This document shows positions 1-9,019 of a stretch of 64,000 bases of DNA, piece by piece. The position numbers and the translations under genes were made by a program. Numbering within the stretch: the stretch's first letter is position 1; every line of letters starts with the position of its first letter. The notes below the pieces were generated by a model that was given only the letters and a program-made list of their open reading frames with translations, had not been told where the DNA came from and ran no database searches. Origin of the DNA: Syntrophobacter fumaroxidans MPOB (GTDB lineage Bacteria > Desulfobacterota > Syntrophobacteria > Syntrophobacterales > Syntrophobacteraceae); NCBI RefSeq assembly GCF_000014965.1, contig NC_008554.1, positions 2,034,001 through 2,098,000 of the forward strand. The letters are read 5' to 3'.

Positions 1-38
1 GGTGAGGCGATAAGAAAGGAACAACTCGGATTATCGTA

Positions 39-116
39 TCACGGACGCGACTTCCACGTGCCAGTGCGTGAATCGCCCCTACTGGGAGGCTGGTCTTCGG
101 TGTCTTTCTCTTTCAT
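39..116 (-). CDS. Possible 25-codon leader ORF downstream of the M-box riboswitch
   Basis: The ORF begins with ATG at 116, preceded by GGAGACAAGG, a good Shine-Dalgarno sequence, and ends at a TGA at 39. It encodes a hydrophilic 25-residue peptide with two adjacent prolines. It lies between the riboswitch terminator (165-209) and the unseen gene to the left, so it would be translated only from read-through transcripts. A regulatory leader peptide, as in some Mg2+-transporter leaders, is one possibility. It could also be a chance ORF; nothing in the peptide itself is recognisable. Confidence 0.35.
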   Translation of the reverse strand: MKEKDTEDQPPSRGDSRTGTWKSRP

Positions 117-164
117 GGTCCTTGTCTCCAAAAAGGTTACCTGATTGGCCGGAGAGAAGGAGAA

Positions 165-209
165 AATAACAAAAGCCCTTTCCCTCAGCCTTCGAGCAGA
201 GAAAGGGCT
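165..209 (-). terminator. Intrinsic terminator of the M-box riboswitch
   Basis: Read on the minus strand, AGCCCTTTC (209-201 side) and GAAAGGGCT (182-174) form a 9-bp stem followed by a T-rich tract (TTTTGTTATTTT). It sits about 45 nt after the riboswitch aptamer, the usual place for the expression platform. Mg2+-bound M-box RNAs generally favour termination. Confidence 0.75.
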
Positions 210-254
210 AAACCGCTTCAGGTTGAAGCCTGTCGAAAAGGCGTCAAACCAAAC

Positions 255-433
255 CCGATTCCCCCACTCGTTCAAGCTTCAGCACCGTGCACCGTAAGAG
301 ACGCTTATCGCCTCAGCCGCCTTAGGCAAACCCTTAATCCGGGAGTGCCTGTTCTACCCTGTTGCGCCGTATCTTTGGATACTTCTGGGCAGCGGCCTGT
401 GTGTCACACGGGAGCCTCACCTACCTGAGGATC
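255..433 (-). promoter_or_regulatory. Mg2+-sensing M-box (ykoK) riboswitch aptamer
   Basis: The minus strand carries the M-box consensus blocks in the right order: AGGTGAGGCTCC near 425-412, GCTGCCCA near 394-386, TCCAAAGATACGGC near 379-366, GGATTAAGGG near 341-332, GGCTGAGG near 319-311 and GGTGCTGAAGCT near 286-274. The element is followed by an intrinsic terminator. M-box RNAs control Mg2+ transporters (mgtE, mgtA, corA), so the target is inferred to be such a gene just left of base 1. It is identified by motif recognition; a covariance-model search would confirm it. Confidence 0.85.
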
Positions 434-485
434 GATTTTCAATTCTTTCATCAGAGCACCCGGCAAGGCACTCTCATCAGCCGGT

Positions 486-514
486 TACGTAAACCCATAA
501 TGCGCCCGTGTCAA
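486..514 (-). promoter_or_regulatory. Candidate promoter for the M-box transcript
   Basis: A perfect TTGACA (514-509, minus strand) is followed after 17 nt by TACGTA (491-486) as a weak -10 hexamer. Predicted transcription would start near 480, about 45 nt before the aptamer. Confidence 0.45.
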
Positions 515-903
515 TCGAAAATCCACCGAAAATCGGCGGAATTACCGCCCATAAAGAAAGTCGTTGGCGGTTGAGCCCGGGCGAGTGACATCGGGGACAA
601 GGGCGCCACAACATCGGGCGACAAGCACCGGCCTGCAGCCGCCGGCTCCGGGCGTCTCCCGGGACTGGAGCCCCTCCGGAGCGCCAGGACCGATCCCGCA
701 GGAATTGCGCTTGCGCATCATGATGAGAATGTTGTAGAATTTCAAATGGTTCAAGGGTTCGACAAGACTTTCCAGGGGAGAACCCGACTGAGAGACGCGC
801 CTCGGCATCTTCACCCGATCGATCGGACTCGTCGTTCAGGATCGATGCCTGCCGTCTTTCGATGCCCTTGGGGCCGTTTGTTGTCTTCCACGCCACGGCA
901 TGA
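515..903. other. Intergenic region without recognisable features
   Basis: This is about 390 bases between the minus-strand riboswitch promoter and the plus-strand gene at 916. Open frames here are short and show no family signature. It presumably holds the promoter of the downstream gene, but I could not pick one out with confidence. Confidence 0.4.
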
Positions 904-915
904 ATGGAGAAACAG

Positions 916-3003
916 ATGCCCATCTCTATCGGGCGGAGACAATTCCTTTCGACAATGAGTTCCCTGCTCGCCCTGGTCGGACTGCCCTTCACGGGACCTC
1001 CGGGCGCAAGGGCAGCCGATGTACCACTGCTTCAGATTCTTCGCGACAGGTATCCGAGAGTGTTTGCCTTCCGTCAGGCGGAAGTGCTCGCGAACCTCAG
1101 AGATTACTCGAGTTGGGACACTGCGTTACGCCCCCTGGCGGGCGTCGTCGGCAAGCTGATCCCCGAGGAACGAACGGATACCGTTACGGAGAGAAATATC
1201 AGGTATTTTAGACAGTTCAAGAAGCGTTACCCCCACAAGGTCACACTGCTCCACCTGAACGGCCGCTCCCGGCTTCCCACCTTCGAGACGGAGGGCTGGT
1301 ACGCGGGCTGGTGGCTTTACCAGGCCGGGACTCTGATGGTCGAATCGTTGACCAGGTCTGCCACTCGCATTTCCGTTTCCGATATCGGACGGTTTGAGCT
1401 GGAAGCCGACGGATTCGGGAACCTGTGGGAAGACCTTATCATAACCGCACGAAAACCCAATGGAAAACCCAATTTTGCCATCGTCGAGCACATTCGCCTC
1501 GTACGCATCAACACTGCCGCCTCCGCGCTCATTGTCAGGCGGGGCCAGTACGGATCGATTGCCCGGGCGTGGCCGGCCGGCAGCTACGTTGCGGCGCACG
1601 CCACGGAAGGTCCTTACTTTCCCGGGGGACAAAAGCTCTGGTGTTATAACCTCTCGACACTATCGCCACGGGATTCCGCGGGACGCCATGTCATCGACGC
1701 AATGATCGACGGGCTGCAGCCACGTTTTGCATCCGGCGGGAGTCTCGACTTCCTGGATGGCATGGAGTTGGACGTGTTCAGCCTCGGCGGCAGACGGACC
1801 GCCAAAATCGATGCCGACGGGGACGGGGTTGTGGACGGAGGGATTAGGAACGGCACGGATACGTATGTGCTCGGCCAAGTCGAGCTTACCGCCCGGTTGC
1901 GAACCATGCTGGGTCCGAACCGGTTCCTGCTGACGGACGGGGGACTGGGCCAGCGTGCGAACACCGCGGATGTGAACGGCGTCGAGCTCGAAGGGGTTCC
2001 AACGACGGCCGATTTCGACATCTACAAGTGGTCGCAGGCACTGTCGATTTTGAGGTTCTTCCAAAACCACGGACGCTCTCCTGTTCTTTCCTACGGCATG
2101 TACAAGTTCACTCCCCCGTTCGATCCCCCGACCAGGTTTTCAGCTTTCAGGCTGGCCATGGCCGCGGCTCTTTTCTCGGACTCCGCATTCACCTTTTACG
2201 ACGAACCGGTCCCGGGGAGCACTCTGGGATTGAAGCCGGGTCCCGATGCCGGTAATTTCCCGGACGTTTTCACCATCTGGGATGAAGCGCGGGGGGGCAG
2301 CCTCGATACCTACGGATGGCTCGGACGGCCCTTGCGTCCCGCCATCCATCTGGCGGAAAAGCAGCCCGATCTTTATGAAGGGGCCGGAGTCTCGATAACC
2401 GACGATTTCATTGCCGGTGTCAAAGGGGCGGCTGTGATCCAGCGGGTTTCCACCTCGACCGGCGCTCACCTCTGCCTGCAGGCCAAGACCGCCGACCTGG
2501 AGGTCGAGTTGCCTCCCGTGTCCGTTCCCGGGCCTGACCTGGTGCTTGTGTTCGATGCATATGCCGAACCCCTCGGAGAATTTCCCGTAACCCTGCCGCG
2601 CATCGTGACGGTGACCGTCAAGATGTCGAACGGCTCCAAGCTCCCCATCCTCAAGGTGCCGGTCGACAGGAGCTGGAATCACCTTGTCCTCTCGTTTCGC
2701 CCCTTGCCCTCGGGTTCCTCGACGTTCTGCATTTCCGCCGAAGGCACGGAACGCCTCAGGCTTCGCCGGATAAAGGCTGTGGCGTTCCCCGACCTCATGT
2801 ACCGGGAGTTCGAGGGCGGCGCGGTTTTCGCAAACCCTTCCGACGCGCCTGCAACTTTCGACTTGGGCGCGCTGTGTCCGACCGGGAGTTTCAGACGGCT
2901 GTCCGGCAGCCCCGATCAGGATCCCGCGACAAACGACGGGAACCCTCTCGGTTCGACGTTGACGCTCCCCGCACTCGACGCACTCGTGACCGTCCGTTCT
3001 TGA
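916..3003 (+). CDS. Tat-exported protein of unknown function, possibly glycoside-hydrolase-like
   Basis: The product has 695 residues. The start at 916 is chosen over an in-frame ATG at 904 because GGAGAAACAG lies just upstream. The N-terminus has a twin-arginine signal (GRRQFL, then a hydrophobic stretch ending near GARAAD), so a folded, perhaps cofactor-containing, protein is exported to the periplasm. The middle holds acidic motifs on strand-like segments (LDGMELDVF, DADGDGVVDGG, LLTDGG) that recall the TIM-barrel putative glycosidase family GHL15, and the C-terminal third looks like a beta-sandwich. No catalytic residue can be assigned. The neighbouring M16 peptidase is 570 bases away and gives no clue to function. 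Confidence 0.7.
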   Translation: MPISIGRRQFLSTMSSLLALVGLPFTGPPGARAADVPLLQILRDRYPRVFAFRQAEVLANLRDYSSWDTALRPLAGVVGKLIPEERTDTVTERNIRYFRQFKKRYPHKVTLLHLNGRSRLPTFETEGWYAGWWLYQAGTLMVESLTRSATRISVSDIGRFELEADGFGNLWEDLIITARKPNGKPNFAIVEHIRLVRINTAASALIVRRGQYGSIARAWPAGSYVAAHATEGPYFPGGQKLWCYNLSTLSPRDSAGRHVIDAMIDGLQPRFASGGSLDFLDGMELDVFSLGGRRTAKIDADGDGVVDGGIRNGTDTYVLGQVELTARLRTMLGPNRFLLTDGGLGQRANTADVNGVELEGVPTTADFDIYKWSQALSILRFFQNHGRSPVLSYGMYKFTPPFDPPTRFSAFRLAMAAALFSDSAFTFYDEPVPGSTLGLKPGPDAGNFPDVFTIWDEARGGSLDTYGWLGRPLRPAIHLAEKQPDLYEGAGVSITDDFIAGVKGAAVIQRVSTSTGAHLCLQAKTADLEVELPPVSVPGPDLVLVFDAYAEPLGEFPVTLPRIVTVTVKMSNGSKLPILKVPVDRSWNHLVLSFRPLPSGSSTFCISAEGTERLRLRRIKAVAFPDLMYREFEGGAVFANPSDAPATFDLGALCPTGSFRRLSGSPDQDPATNDGNPLGSTLTLPALDALVTVRS

Positions 3004-3575
3004 AGCCGACCGGGCGCTCCCGCGTCCGACATCCCGCATGCATTCTCCTCTCCCCCGGAAACCGGCCCGGCATGAGTCGGGCACGATGGTGCTCGACATC
3101 CGCGAACATTTCATTCGAGGCGGCGGCCAGGGACGAGTCGGAGAATATTCCGGGAGGTCGTTCCCGTGGTTGCGCCGGGGGTGAAGCGCCTCGCGGTCCA
3201 TGCTGGAGACATGCGCGGGGAGTGCCTTGAACGCATTGCGCATCCCGTTTGTTGTGCGGTAGGGGTGGAAATGCGGCGCTTTCGGGTGTAGTTTCATATG
3301 ACGTTGTCGAGTGCATGTGCAGGCCGCCGCGGGAGCCGGCCGGGGAACGTCCTGCAGCGAACGGGGCCATGGCCGCGGCAGGCGTCGAAATGCGCGGTCG
3401 GGGAAGCAGAGCACCGGCAGTTTTGTCCCGGCGCAAAACCGTCGGCAAGGCCCCCGAACGCATGACATCGGCAGGCTCCGAAAGGAAATGAAATGAGGCA
3501 ACCACCCCTGACGCTTCACATCGAGACGCGGACCGGGACAACCCCTGGCCGCCCTTCCCGATTCAGGAGGATTGA
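3004..3575. other. Intergenic region without recognisable features
   Basis: This is about 570 GC-rich bases between two plus-strand genes. The many small frames in it do not look like proteins. The only clear signal is AGGAGGATTG at the right end, which is the ribosome binding site of the M16 peptidase gene. Confidence 0.4.
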
Positions 3576-6506
3576 ATGACGGTCCACAACGGCTTCGAAC
3601 TGTTGAAACAGCAGTACGTCCCCGAGATAAGCACGGAGATCAAGGTGTTGCGGCATGTCGGCACAGGCGCGCAGGTCCTGTCGCTGATCAACGACGACGA
3701 GAACAAGGTCTTCGGGATTTCATTTCGCACGCCGCCCGAAGACTCAACCGGCGTGGCCCATATCCTGGAACATTCCGTTCTTTGCGGGTCGCGCAAGTTT
3801 CCCGTGAAGGAGCCCTTCGTCGAGTTGCTCAAAGGGTCTTTGAAGACTTTTCTCAATGCATTCACCTATCCCGACAAGACCTGCTACCCCGTGGCAAGCC
3901 AGAATGACAAGGACTTCTACAACCTCATCGACGTCTACCTGGATGCGGTCTTCCATCCGCTGATCACGCCCTATATCTTCCAGCAGGAGGGCTGGCATTA
4001 CGAGCTCGAGTCCGAGGACTCCTCGCTTTCTTACAAGGGAGTGGTCTTCAATGAAATGAAAGGGGCCTATTCTTCGCCGGATAACCTTCTTGCGGAATAC
4101 TCACAGCAGTCGCTCTTTCCGGAAAGCACCTACGGGTTGGATTCTGGCGGGAATCCGGAGAAGATACCCGATTTGACCTACGAGCGATTCAAGGCATTTC
4201 ATGAAAGACACTATCACCCTTCCAACGCCTATATATACTTTTACGGCAATGACGATCCGGAGAAGCGTCTGCGCTTTTTGAGGACCTACCTGGACGATTT
4301 TTCGGCCGTCCCGGCGGATTCATCCGTGGGACTGCAGCCGTTTTTCGACGCGCCCCGGCGCATCCGTCGCGGCTTTGCATCCGGAACCGAGGCGGGTCAT
4401 GGCCGGGGAGCCAAACCGCGCGGCATGATGACGCTCAACTGGCTGCTTCCGGAAACCTCGAATGCGACCTTGAATCTTTCCCTGCAGGTCTTGCGGCACA
4501 TCCTGATCGGCATGCCGGGTTCGCCGCTGCGCAAGGCACTGATCGACTCGGGACTCGGCGACGACCTGGCCGGAACGGGACTCGAGAACGAGCTCCGGCA
4601 GGCATACTTCTCCACCGGGCTGAAGGGCATCGACACCGACCAGGCCGATCATGTCGAAAAGCTCATTCTGGACACCCTCGCAGGACTAGCGGGGGACGGG
4701 ATCGCGCCTGAATTCGTCGAAGCGGCTCTGAATACCGTCGAGTTCCGGCTGCGCGAAAACAACGCAGGAGGTTACCCACGCGGCCTGGTCCTCATGCTCC
4801 GGGCGCTTTCCACCTGGCTCTACGATGGTGACCCGGCGGCGCTGCTCGCATTCGAGGCCCCGCTGGAGGCCGTCAAGTCTTCGGCCGCCGCAGGGAAGCG
4901 GTATTTTGAAGGAATGATCGAGCGGCATTTTTTGCAGAATCCGCACCGCACCACCCTGATCCTGAAACCCGACCCAACCCGGGCGGATGCGGAGGAAGCC
5001 CGGGAACGCGAACGTCTTGCCGCAGTCCGTTCCACCATGAGCGCGGAGCAACTGCGGGCCGTCGTCGAAAACACTCGCGAGTTGCGACGCAGACAGGAAG
5101 CGCCGGATTCGCCCGAAGCCCTTGCCGCCATTCCCACCCTGAAACGGGAGGACCTGGAAAGAACCAACAAGAAGATCCCCATGGAAGAAACGTTCCCGGA
5201 AGGCTCGAGGCTGCTCTTTCACGATATCCATACCAACGGCATCTTCTATCTTGACATGGCATTCGACATCCACTCTCTGCCGCAGCACGCCCTGCCTTTC
5301 GCTCCGCTGTTCGGCCGGGCGCTCGTCGAAATCGGTACCGAAACGGAGGATTTCGTGTCTCTGTCCACGAGAATCAGCCGTCGGACCGGCGGTATCCGAC
5401 CGGATGTGTTCACGTCGGCGGTGAGAAGCAGCCCGCACGGCGCTGCACGGCTCATTCTTCGCGGCAAGAGCACGGTCCCGCGGGCCGGCGAGCTTTTCTC
5501 CATATTGCGGGACGTTTTGCTCACGGTCAAACTCGACGATCGGGAACGGTTCCGGCAGATGGTGCTCGAAGAAAAGGCACGACAAGAGCAAAGGCTCATT
5601 CCCGGCGGGCATCAGATGGTGAATCTGCGCCTGCGCGCCCACTTCGGCGAAGCGGACTGGGCGGCCGAACAGACCTCCGGGATCAGTTACCTCACGTTCC
5701 TGCGCAAGCTGGTCTCCGACATCGACGAAAACTGGTCCGGCATTCTTGCAACGCTCGAAGATCTCCGCCACGTTCTGATCAACCGGACCGGCATGATCTT
5801 CAACGTGACCGCGGATCGGTCCGACTGGAGCCGGGTCCGCGGCGATTTCGAACAATTCGTCCGGGAACTTCCGGCTCGGCCTCCCGGCAGGTGCGACTGG
5901 CATCCGAAGCACAACCCCGAGCTTGAAGGCTTGCTCATCCCCTCGCAGGTCAACTATGTAGGCAAGGGACTCGACCTCTACCGGCTGGGATACCGTTTCC
6001 ACGGATCGGTCCAGGTGATCACCGCCTACCTGAGAAATTCCTGGTTGTGGGAGCAGGTTCGCGTGCAGGGAGGAGCCTACGGGGCAATGTGCCTGTTCGA
6101 TCGGATTTCGGGGATACTCACCTTTGTGTCCTATCGTGACCCCAATCTCGATCGAACCCTGGAAGCCTTTGACCGCGCCGCGGATTTCCTGCGGACCGTC
6201 AATTTGAGCGAGGACGAGCTCACCAAGGCGATCGTCGGCGCCATCGGCACCTTGGATACCTATCTGCTTCCGGACGCCCGGGGATACGTCTCCATGCTGC
6301 GGACCATTACCGGCGACATGGAAGAAGATCGCCAGAGAATGCGGGACGAAATCCTCGCGACCACCACCCGGGATTTCAGAGATTTCGCCGAAGTCCTGGA
6401 TGCCGTCAGACATCATGCGATCGTCAAGGTGCTCGGGTCAAAAGCCGCTGTCGATGACTCTCCCATCGGCAGAAGCGGGAAGATCGAGCTCGTGACGGTC
6501 CTGTAG
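3576..6506 (+). CDS. M16C family zinc metallopeptidase (presequence-protease type)
   Basis: The 976-residue product has the length and arrangement of PreP/cytosolic M16C peptidases: two inverzincin halves forming a chamber that degrades peptides of moderate length. The inverted zinc motif HxxEH is present as HILEH (residues 62-66), with the downstream glutamate provided by the FNEMKGAYSSP segment (about 155-165). The C-terminal half contains the R/Y-type substrate-binding segment (GGAYGAMC). There is no signal peptide, so it is probably cytoplasmic. AGGAGG precedes the ATG. A single-gene unit is likely, since no plus-strand neighbour is close. Confidence 0.93.
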   Translation: MTVHNGFELLKQQYVPEISTEIKVLRHVGTGAQVLSLINDDENKVFGISFRTPPEDSTGVAHILEHSVLCGSRKFPVKEPFVELLKGSLKTFLNAFTYPDKTCYPVASQNDKDFYNLIDVYLDAVFHPLITPYIFQQEGWHYELESEDSSLSYKGVVFNEMKGAYSSPDNLLAEYSQQSLFPESTYGLDSGGNPEKIPDLTYERFKAFHERHYHPSNAYIYFYGNDDPEKRLRFLRTYLDDFSAVPADSSVGLQPFFDAPRRIRRGFASGTEAGHGRGAKPRGMMTLNWLLPETSNATLNLSLQVLRHILIGMPGSPLRKALIDSGLGDDLAGTGLENELRQAYFSTGLKGIDTDQADHVEKLILDTLAGLAGDGIAPEFVEAALNTVEFRLRENNAGGYPRGLVLMLRALSTWLYDGDPAALLAFEAPLEAVKSSAAAGKRYFEGMIERHFLQNPHRTTLILKPDPTRADAEEARERERLAAVRSTMSAEQLRAVVENTRELRRRQEAPDSPEALAAIPTLKREDLERTNKKIPMEETFPEGSRLLFHDIHTNGIFYLDMAFDIHSLPQHALPFAPLFGRALVEIGTETEDFVSLSTRISRRTGGIRPDVFTSAVRSSPHGAARLILRGKSTVPRAGELFSILRDVLLTVKLDDRERFRQMVLEEKARQEQRLIPGGHQMVNLRLRAHFGEADWAAEQTSGISYLTFLRKLVSDIDENWSGILATLEDLRHVLINRTGMIFNVTADRSDWSRVRGDFEQFVRELPARPPGRCDWHPKHNPELEGLLIPSQVNYVGKGLDLYRLGYRFHGSVQVITAYLRNSWLWEQVRVQGGAYGAMCLFDRISGILTFVSYRDPNLDRTLEAFDRAADFLRTVNLSEDELTKAIVGAIGTLDTYLLPDARGYVSMLRTITGDMEEDRQRMRDEILATTTRDFRDFAEVLDAVRHHAIVKVLGSKAAVDDSPIGRSGKIELVTVL

Positions 6507-7019
6507 GCGATGGAACGGATTCTCCTCGTGCCGGCCTTGCCGGGGAATTGTGTTGCCATGAATCTCCGGGGAACTCGTTCCGGTAGACCTTGAGCCTCCC
6601 TGATGGTGGAGGCGGCGGCGCCTGGTCCCGCAACACCCTGAACCGGGCGGACCACTGCCTTATGTCCCCTGTGCGGGAAGCACGCAACGACGCGAAGGAA
6701 TGCCTCGGATCAAGTGGTTTTCTCGGAAAAGCGGAGGGAGTGAGGGGGGGATGGTTGCCAAACACATGGCCGCACGATCGTGTCTCGTTATCTGACGATA
6801 AGCCCCCTCGGTGCTCCCGCACAGAGGACGGCCCCCGCGGACCATGATTTTTCCCGCAGCCGGATCGCCTTCGCAAGACATGGAAGGAGTAGACCTGTGA
6901 TCTCATCCATGTCGGTCCGCACAGGACCGGGTCCGGATATCTCCCCTTGCCCGGAACCGCGGCGTGGGTGTTCGCTTCGAAAGCGCCGGAGGCCGCGGCC
7001 CGGGAAAGGATGAAGTGTC
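6507..7019. other. Intergenic region between convergent genes
   Basis: About 510 bases separate the stop of the M16 gene from the stop of the HTH gene. A GCCTCC/GGAGGC inverted repeat (6594-6599 and 6608-6613) lies about 90 bases after the M16 stop. It could act as an mRNA 3' end but lacks a T-tract. Nothing else was recognised. Confidence 0.4.
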
Positions 7020-7304
7020 TCACATTGAAATCGGATCCACCTTGACGTCAAACCACATCGAACCGTTCGCGCCCGTGCTGTCCAGCGATTCCGGACCCGA
7101 CCTGTTGTACTCGGAGATGATTCTGTACACGCTGCCCTCGGAGAGACCGGTATGTTTGGCGATTTCGGAAACCGGACGCGGATCGATGATGGCATTGTAA
7201 ATGACCAGCCACTTCTGCATCTTCATGAAGCCCGCGGTCATTTGCATTTTCATCCTGATCTGCTCCGCGGACAGGTGGTCCTTGATTCTCGAAGTCTCAA
7301 CCAT
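7020..7304 (-). CDS. Small helix-turn-helix protein
   Basis: The product has 94 residues, starting at the ATG at 7304 because AAGGAGGGG lies 6 nt upstream; a start at 7340 is possible but has no such site. Residues about 36-70 (IIDPRPVSEIAKHTGLSEGS) form a helix-turn-helix like the N-terminal HTH of transposase-type or Fis-like domains. No catalytic domain follows, so this is either a small DNA-binding regulator or a detached transposase N-terminus. ACTGTAT-type motifs lie in its upstream region. Family assignment beyond HTH is not possible here. Confidence 0.65.
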   Translation of the reverse strand: MVETSRIKDHLSAEQIRMKMQMTAGFMKMQKWLVIYNAIIDPRPVSEIAKHTGLSEGSVYRIISEYNRSGPESLDSTGANGSMWFDVKVDPISM

Positions 7305-7588
7305 TTTCCCCTCCTTGCCGGACCCCTTTCGTCCGGTCACAAACGGCGCGAGAATACTCCCGTAATCCCCGGTACCATCTCACCTTCAACACCGGCAGCT
7401 AAACCGGCATATTATCGCTATTCATGGGTCCCTTTTACTCTACAAAAGTGCTGGAGATAAATACGGTGATCACTGTAAATAAATAGTTTTAGAAGGTATT
7501 TCGGTTGGGACGAACACTGTATGCAAATCCATGAAGCATGGGGGATAACAACGAACGGGATTTCGAAAGTGCGGCCGGACCGCCTCGT
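7305..7588. other. Intergenic region with two CACTGTA motifs
   Basis: The region lies upstream of the HTH gene and downstream of the response regulator gene. It contains CACTGTAA at 7471-7478 and CACTGTATGC at 7515-7524, the same word that recurs between the two response regulators (8121-8229). It may contain the HTH-gene promoter; I saw no clean -35/-10 pair. Confidence 0.35.
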
Positions 7589-7993
7589 TCAACTCGTTAT
7601 CCTCATGCCGTCTGCGGTCTCGGGCTTGCCGGAGAGGATCGTATCCACCAGACCGGTGATATCCTGGCTGGTGTTGTAAACTTTACTGAAAAAGTAATCG
7701 GCGCCGCACTGCCTTGCGGCCTCACGGTACTCGGGCAGATCATAACTGGAAAGAACGATAATGACCAGACCGGCATGCCCGGCCCGAATGCTTCGGGTGA
7801 GCTCCAACCCGTTCATTCCCGGGAGCTGTATATCCATGAAGACGATTTCCGGACTGAACGCATTCAGCTTCCGAAGAGCTTCTCCCCCCTCTTCGGCTTC
7901 CTCGATACTCATGAACGGAAACCGCGCCAATAGCGTCTCCCGCAACGACTGGCGGAAATTCGAGTTGTCTTCGACGATCAAAGCATGGCACAT
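7589..7993 (-). CDS. Stand-alone response regulator receiver protein
   Basis: The product is a 134-residue single CheY-like receiver domain. Key residues are present: acidic pair E8-D9, phosphoacceptor D54 in the FMDIQLPGMNG segment, S82 and K104. There is no output domain. The start at 7993 is chosen because GGAGAAAGC precedes it and the protein begins directly with the first receiver strand (ALIVEDN). It is divergent from the NarL-type regulator at 8363 and no histidine kinase is nearby, so its partner must be encoded elsewhere. It likely acts through protein contact or as a phosphate sink. Confidence 0.88.
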   Translation of the reverse strand: MCHALIVEDNSNFRQSLRETLLARFPFMSIEEAEEGGEALRKLNAFSPEIVFMDIQLPGMNGLELTRSIRAGHAGLVIIVLSSYDLPEYREAARQCGADYFFSKVYNTSQDITGLVDTILSGKPETADGMRITS

Positions 7994-8120
7994 GACGCTT
8001 TCTCCGTGCGCCGACACGTCGGGAAAGGTCCGTGTCGTAGATTCCTGATGGCCATGAAAAACGTTCGATGGTAGTCCCGGCCATTTTCCCGAATCGACTG
8101 TATGGGGTAAATGGGTTGGA

Positions 8121-8229
8121 CACAGTATCTGTATCCGCGCAATACAGTATTTTACCGCGGTGGGGCGGGAGGTCCCGTAGGAGGCCCATGTCAAAAAAGA
8201 CTACACCTTTGGTGCCGTTTACTGTATGC
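8121..8229. promoter_or_regulatory. Cluster of ACTGTAT/ATACAGT motifs between divergent regulators
   Basis: Within about 110 bases there are ACAGTATCTGTAT (8122-8134), ATACAGTAT (8142-8150) and ACTGTATGC (8221-8229). Two further related words lie upstream of the HTH gene. Repeated partial palindromes in a divergent regulatory region suggest binding sites for a regulator, perhaps one of the flanking proteins. No experiment or known consensus supports a specific factor. Confidence 0.4.
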
Positions 8230-8362
8230 TACAAAATCAATATGATAAGCAAATTTGCGTATCCGCAGTATGTTACGATGGTTCGGGGTTCCTGAGGGAT
8301 CGTCACCGGTCGGCGCGAGCTGCCGCGCAGCCAATTCATTCGCCAGGACGGGGTAGAAAGCC

Positions 8363-9019
8363 ATGGGAGACAAGAGACGAATCGTCATCGCTGAAGACCA
8401 CACCATTCTGAGGGAGGGGCTCCGAATGCTTCTTTCCTCAAATCCCGATTTTGAAGTTGTGGGGGAGGCACAGGACGGTCTGGACGCCGTTCGACTGGCT
8501 GAGAGCCTGAAGCCGGATCTCATGCTGATGGATCTTTCCATGCCGCGCATGAACGGGATGGGAGCGATCCAGGAGATCAAGAAACAGTGCACGGCGACCA
8601 AAATTCTGGTACTGACCGTCCACAAGTCGGAGGAATATATCCTGGCCACACTCAAGGCCGGAGCGGACGGTTACGTGCTCAAGGATGCCACTCACAGCGA
8701 GTTGATGCTTGCCATCGAATGCGTTTTTTCCGGAAAATCCTACCTCAGCCCGAGCATATCCGAAAAGGTCATCGAAGGTTATCTCGAGGGGCGCAAGACG
8801 ATCAAATCCAGCACTTCCTGGGACACGCTCACTCAACGTGAAAAAGAGATCCTGAAGATGATCGCCGAGGGATACAAGAACAAGGACATCGCGGACTACT
8901 TGTGTATCAGCGCCAAGACCGTCGAAAAGCACCGCGCCAATCTCATGAAAAAGCTCGATCTGCACAGCGCTTCCTCGTTGACTGCCTTCGCCATGGAAAA
9001 AGGCCTCATCACCAAATAA
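8363..9019 (+). CDS. NarL/FixJ-type two-component response regulator
   Basis: The product has 218 residues. The N-terminal receiver domain has E11-D12 and phosphoacceptor D57 (LMLMDLSMPRMNG), with lysine in YVLKDA. The C-terminal LuxR-type HTH (about 153-205, LTQREKEILKMIAEGYKNKD) is complete. It is a DNA-binding transcription factor activated by phosphorylation. It is divergent from the single-domain receiver gene at 7993 and has no adjacent sensor kinase. Two hairpins follow the stop codon (9030-9049 and 9100-9116). Confidence 0.93.
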   Translation: MGDKRRIVIAEDHTILREGLRMLLSSNPDFEVVGEAQDGLDAVRLAESLKPDLMLMDLSMPRMNGMGAIQEIKKQCTATKILVLTVHKSEEYILATLKAGADGYVLKDATHSELMLAIECVFSGKSYLSPSISEKVIEGYLEGRKTIKSSTSWDTLTQREKEILKMIAEGYKNKDIADYLCISAKTVEKHRANLMKKLDLHSASSLTAFAMEKGLITK

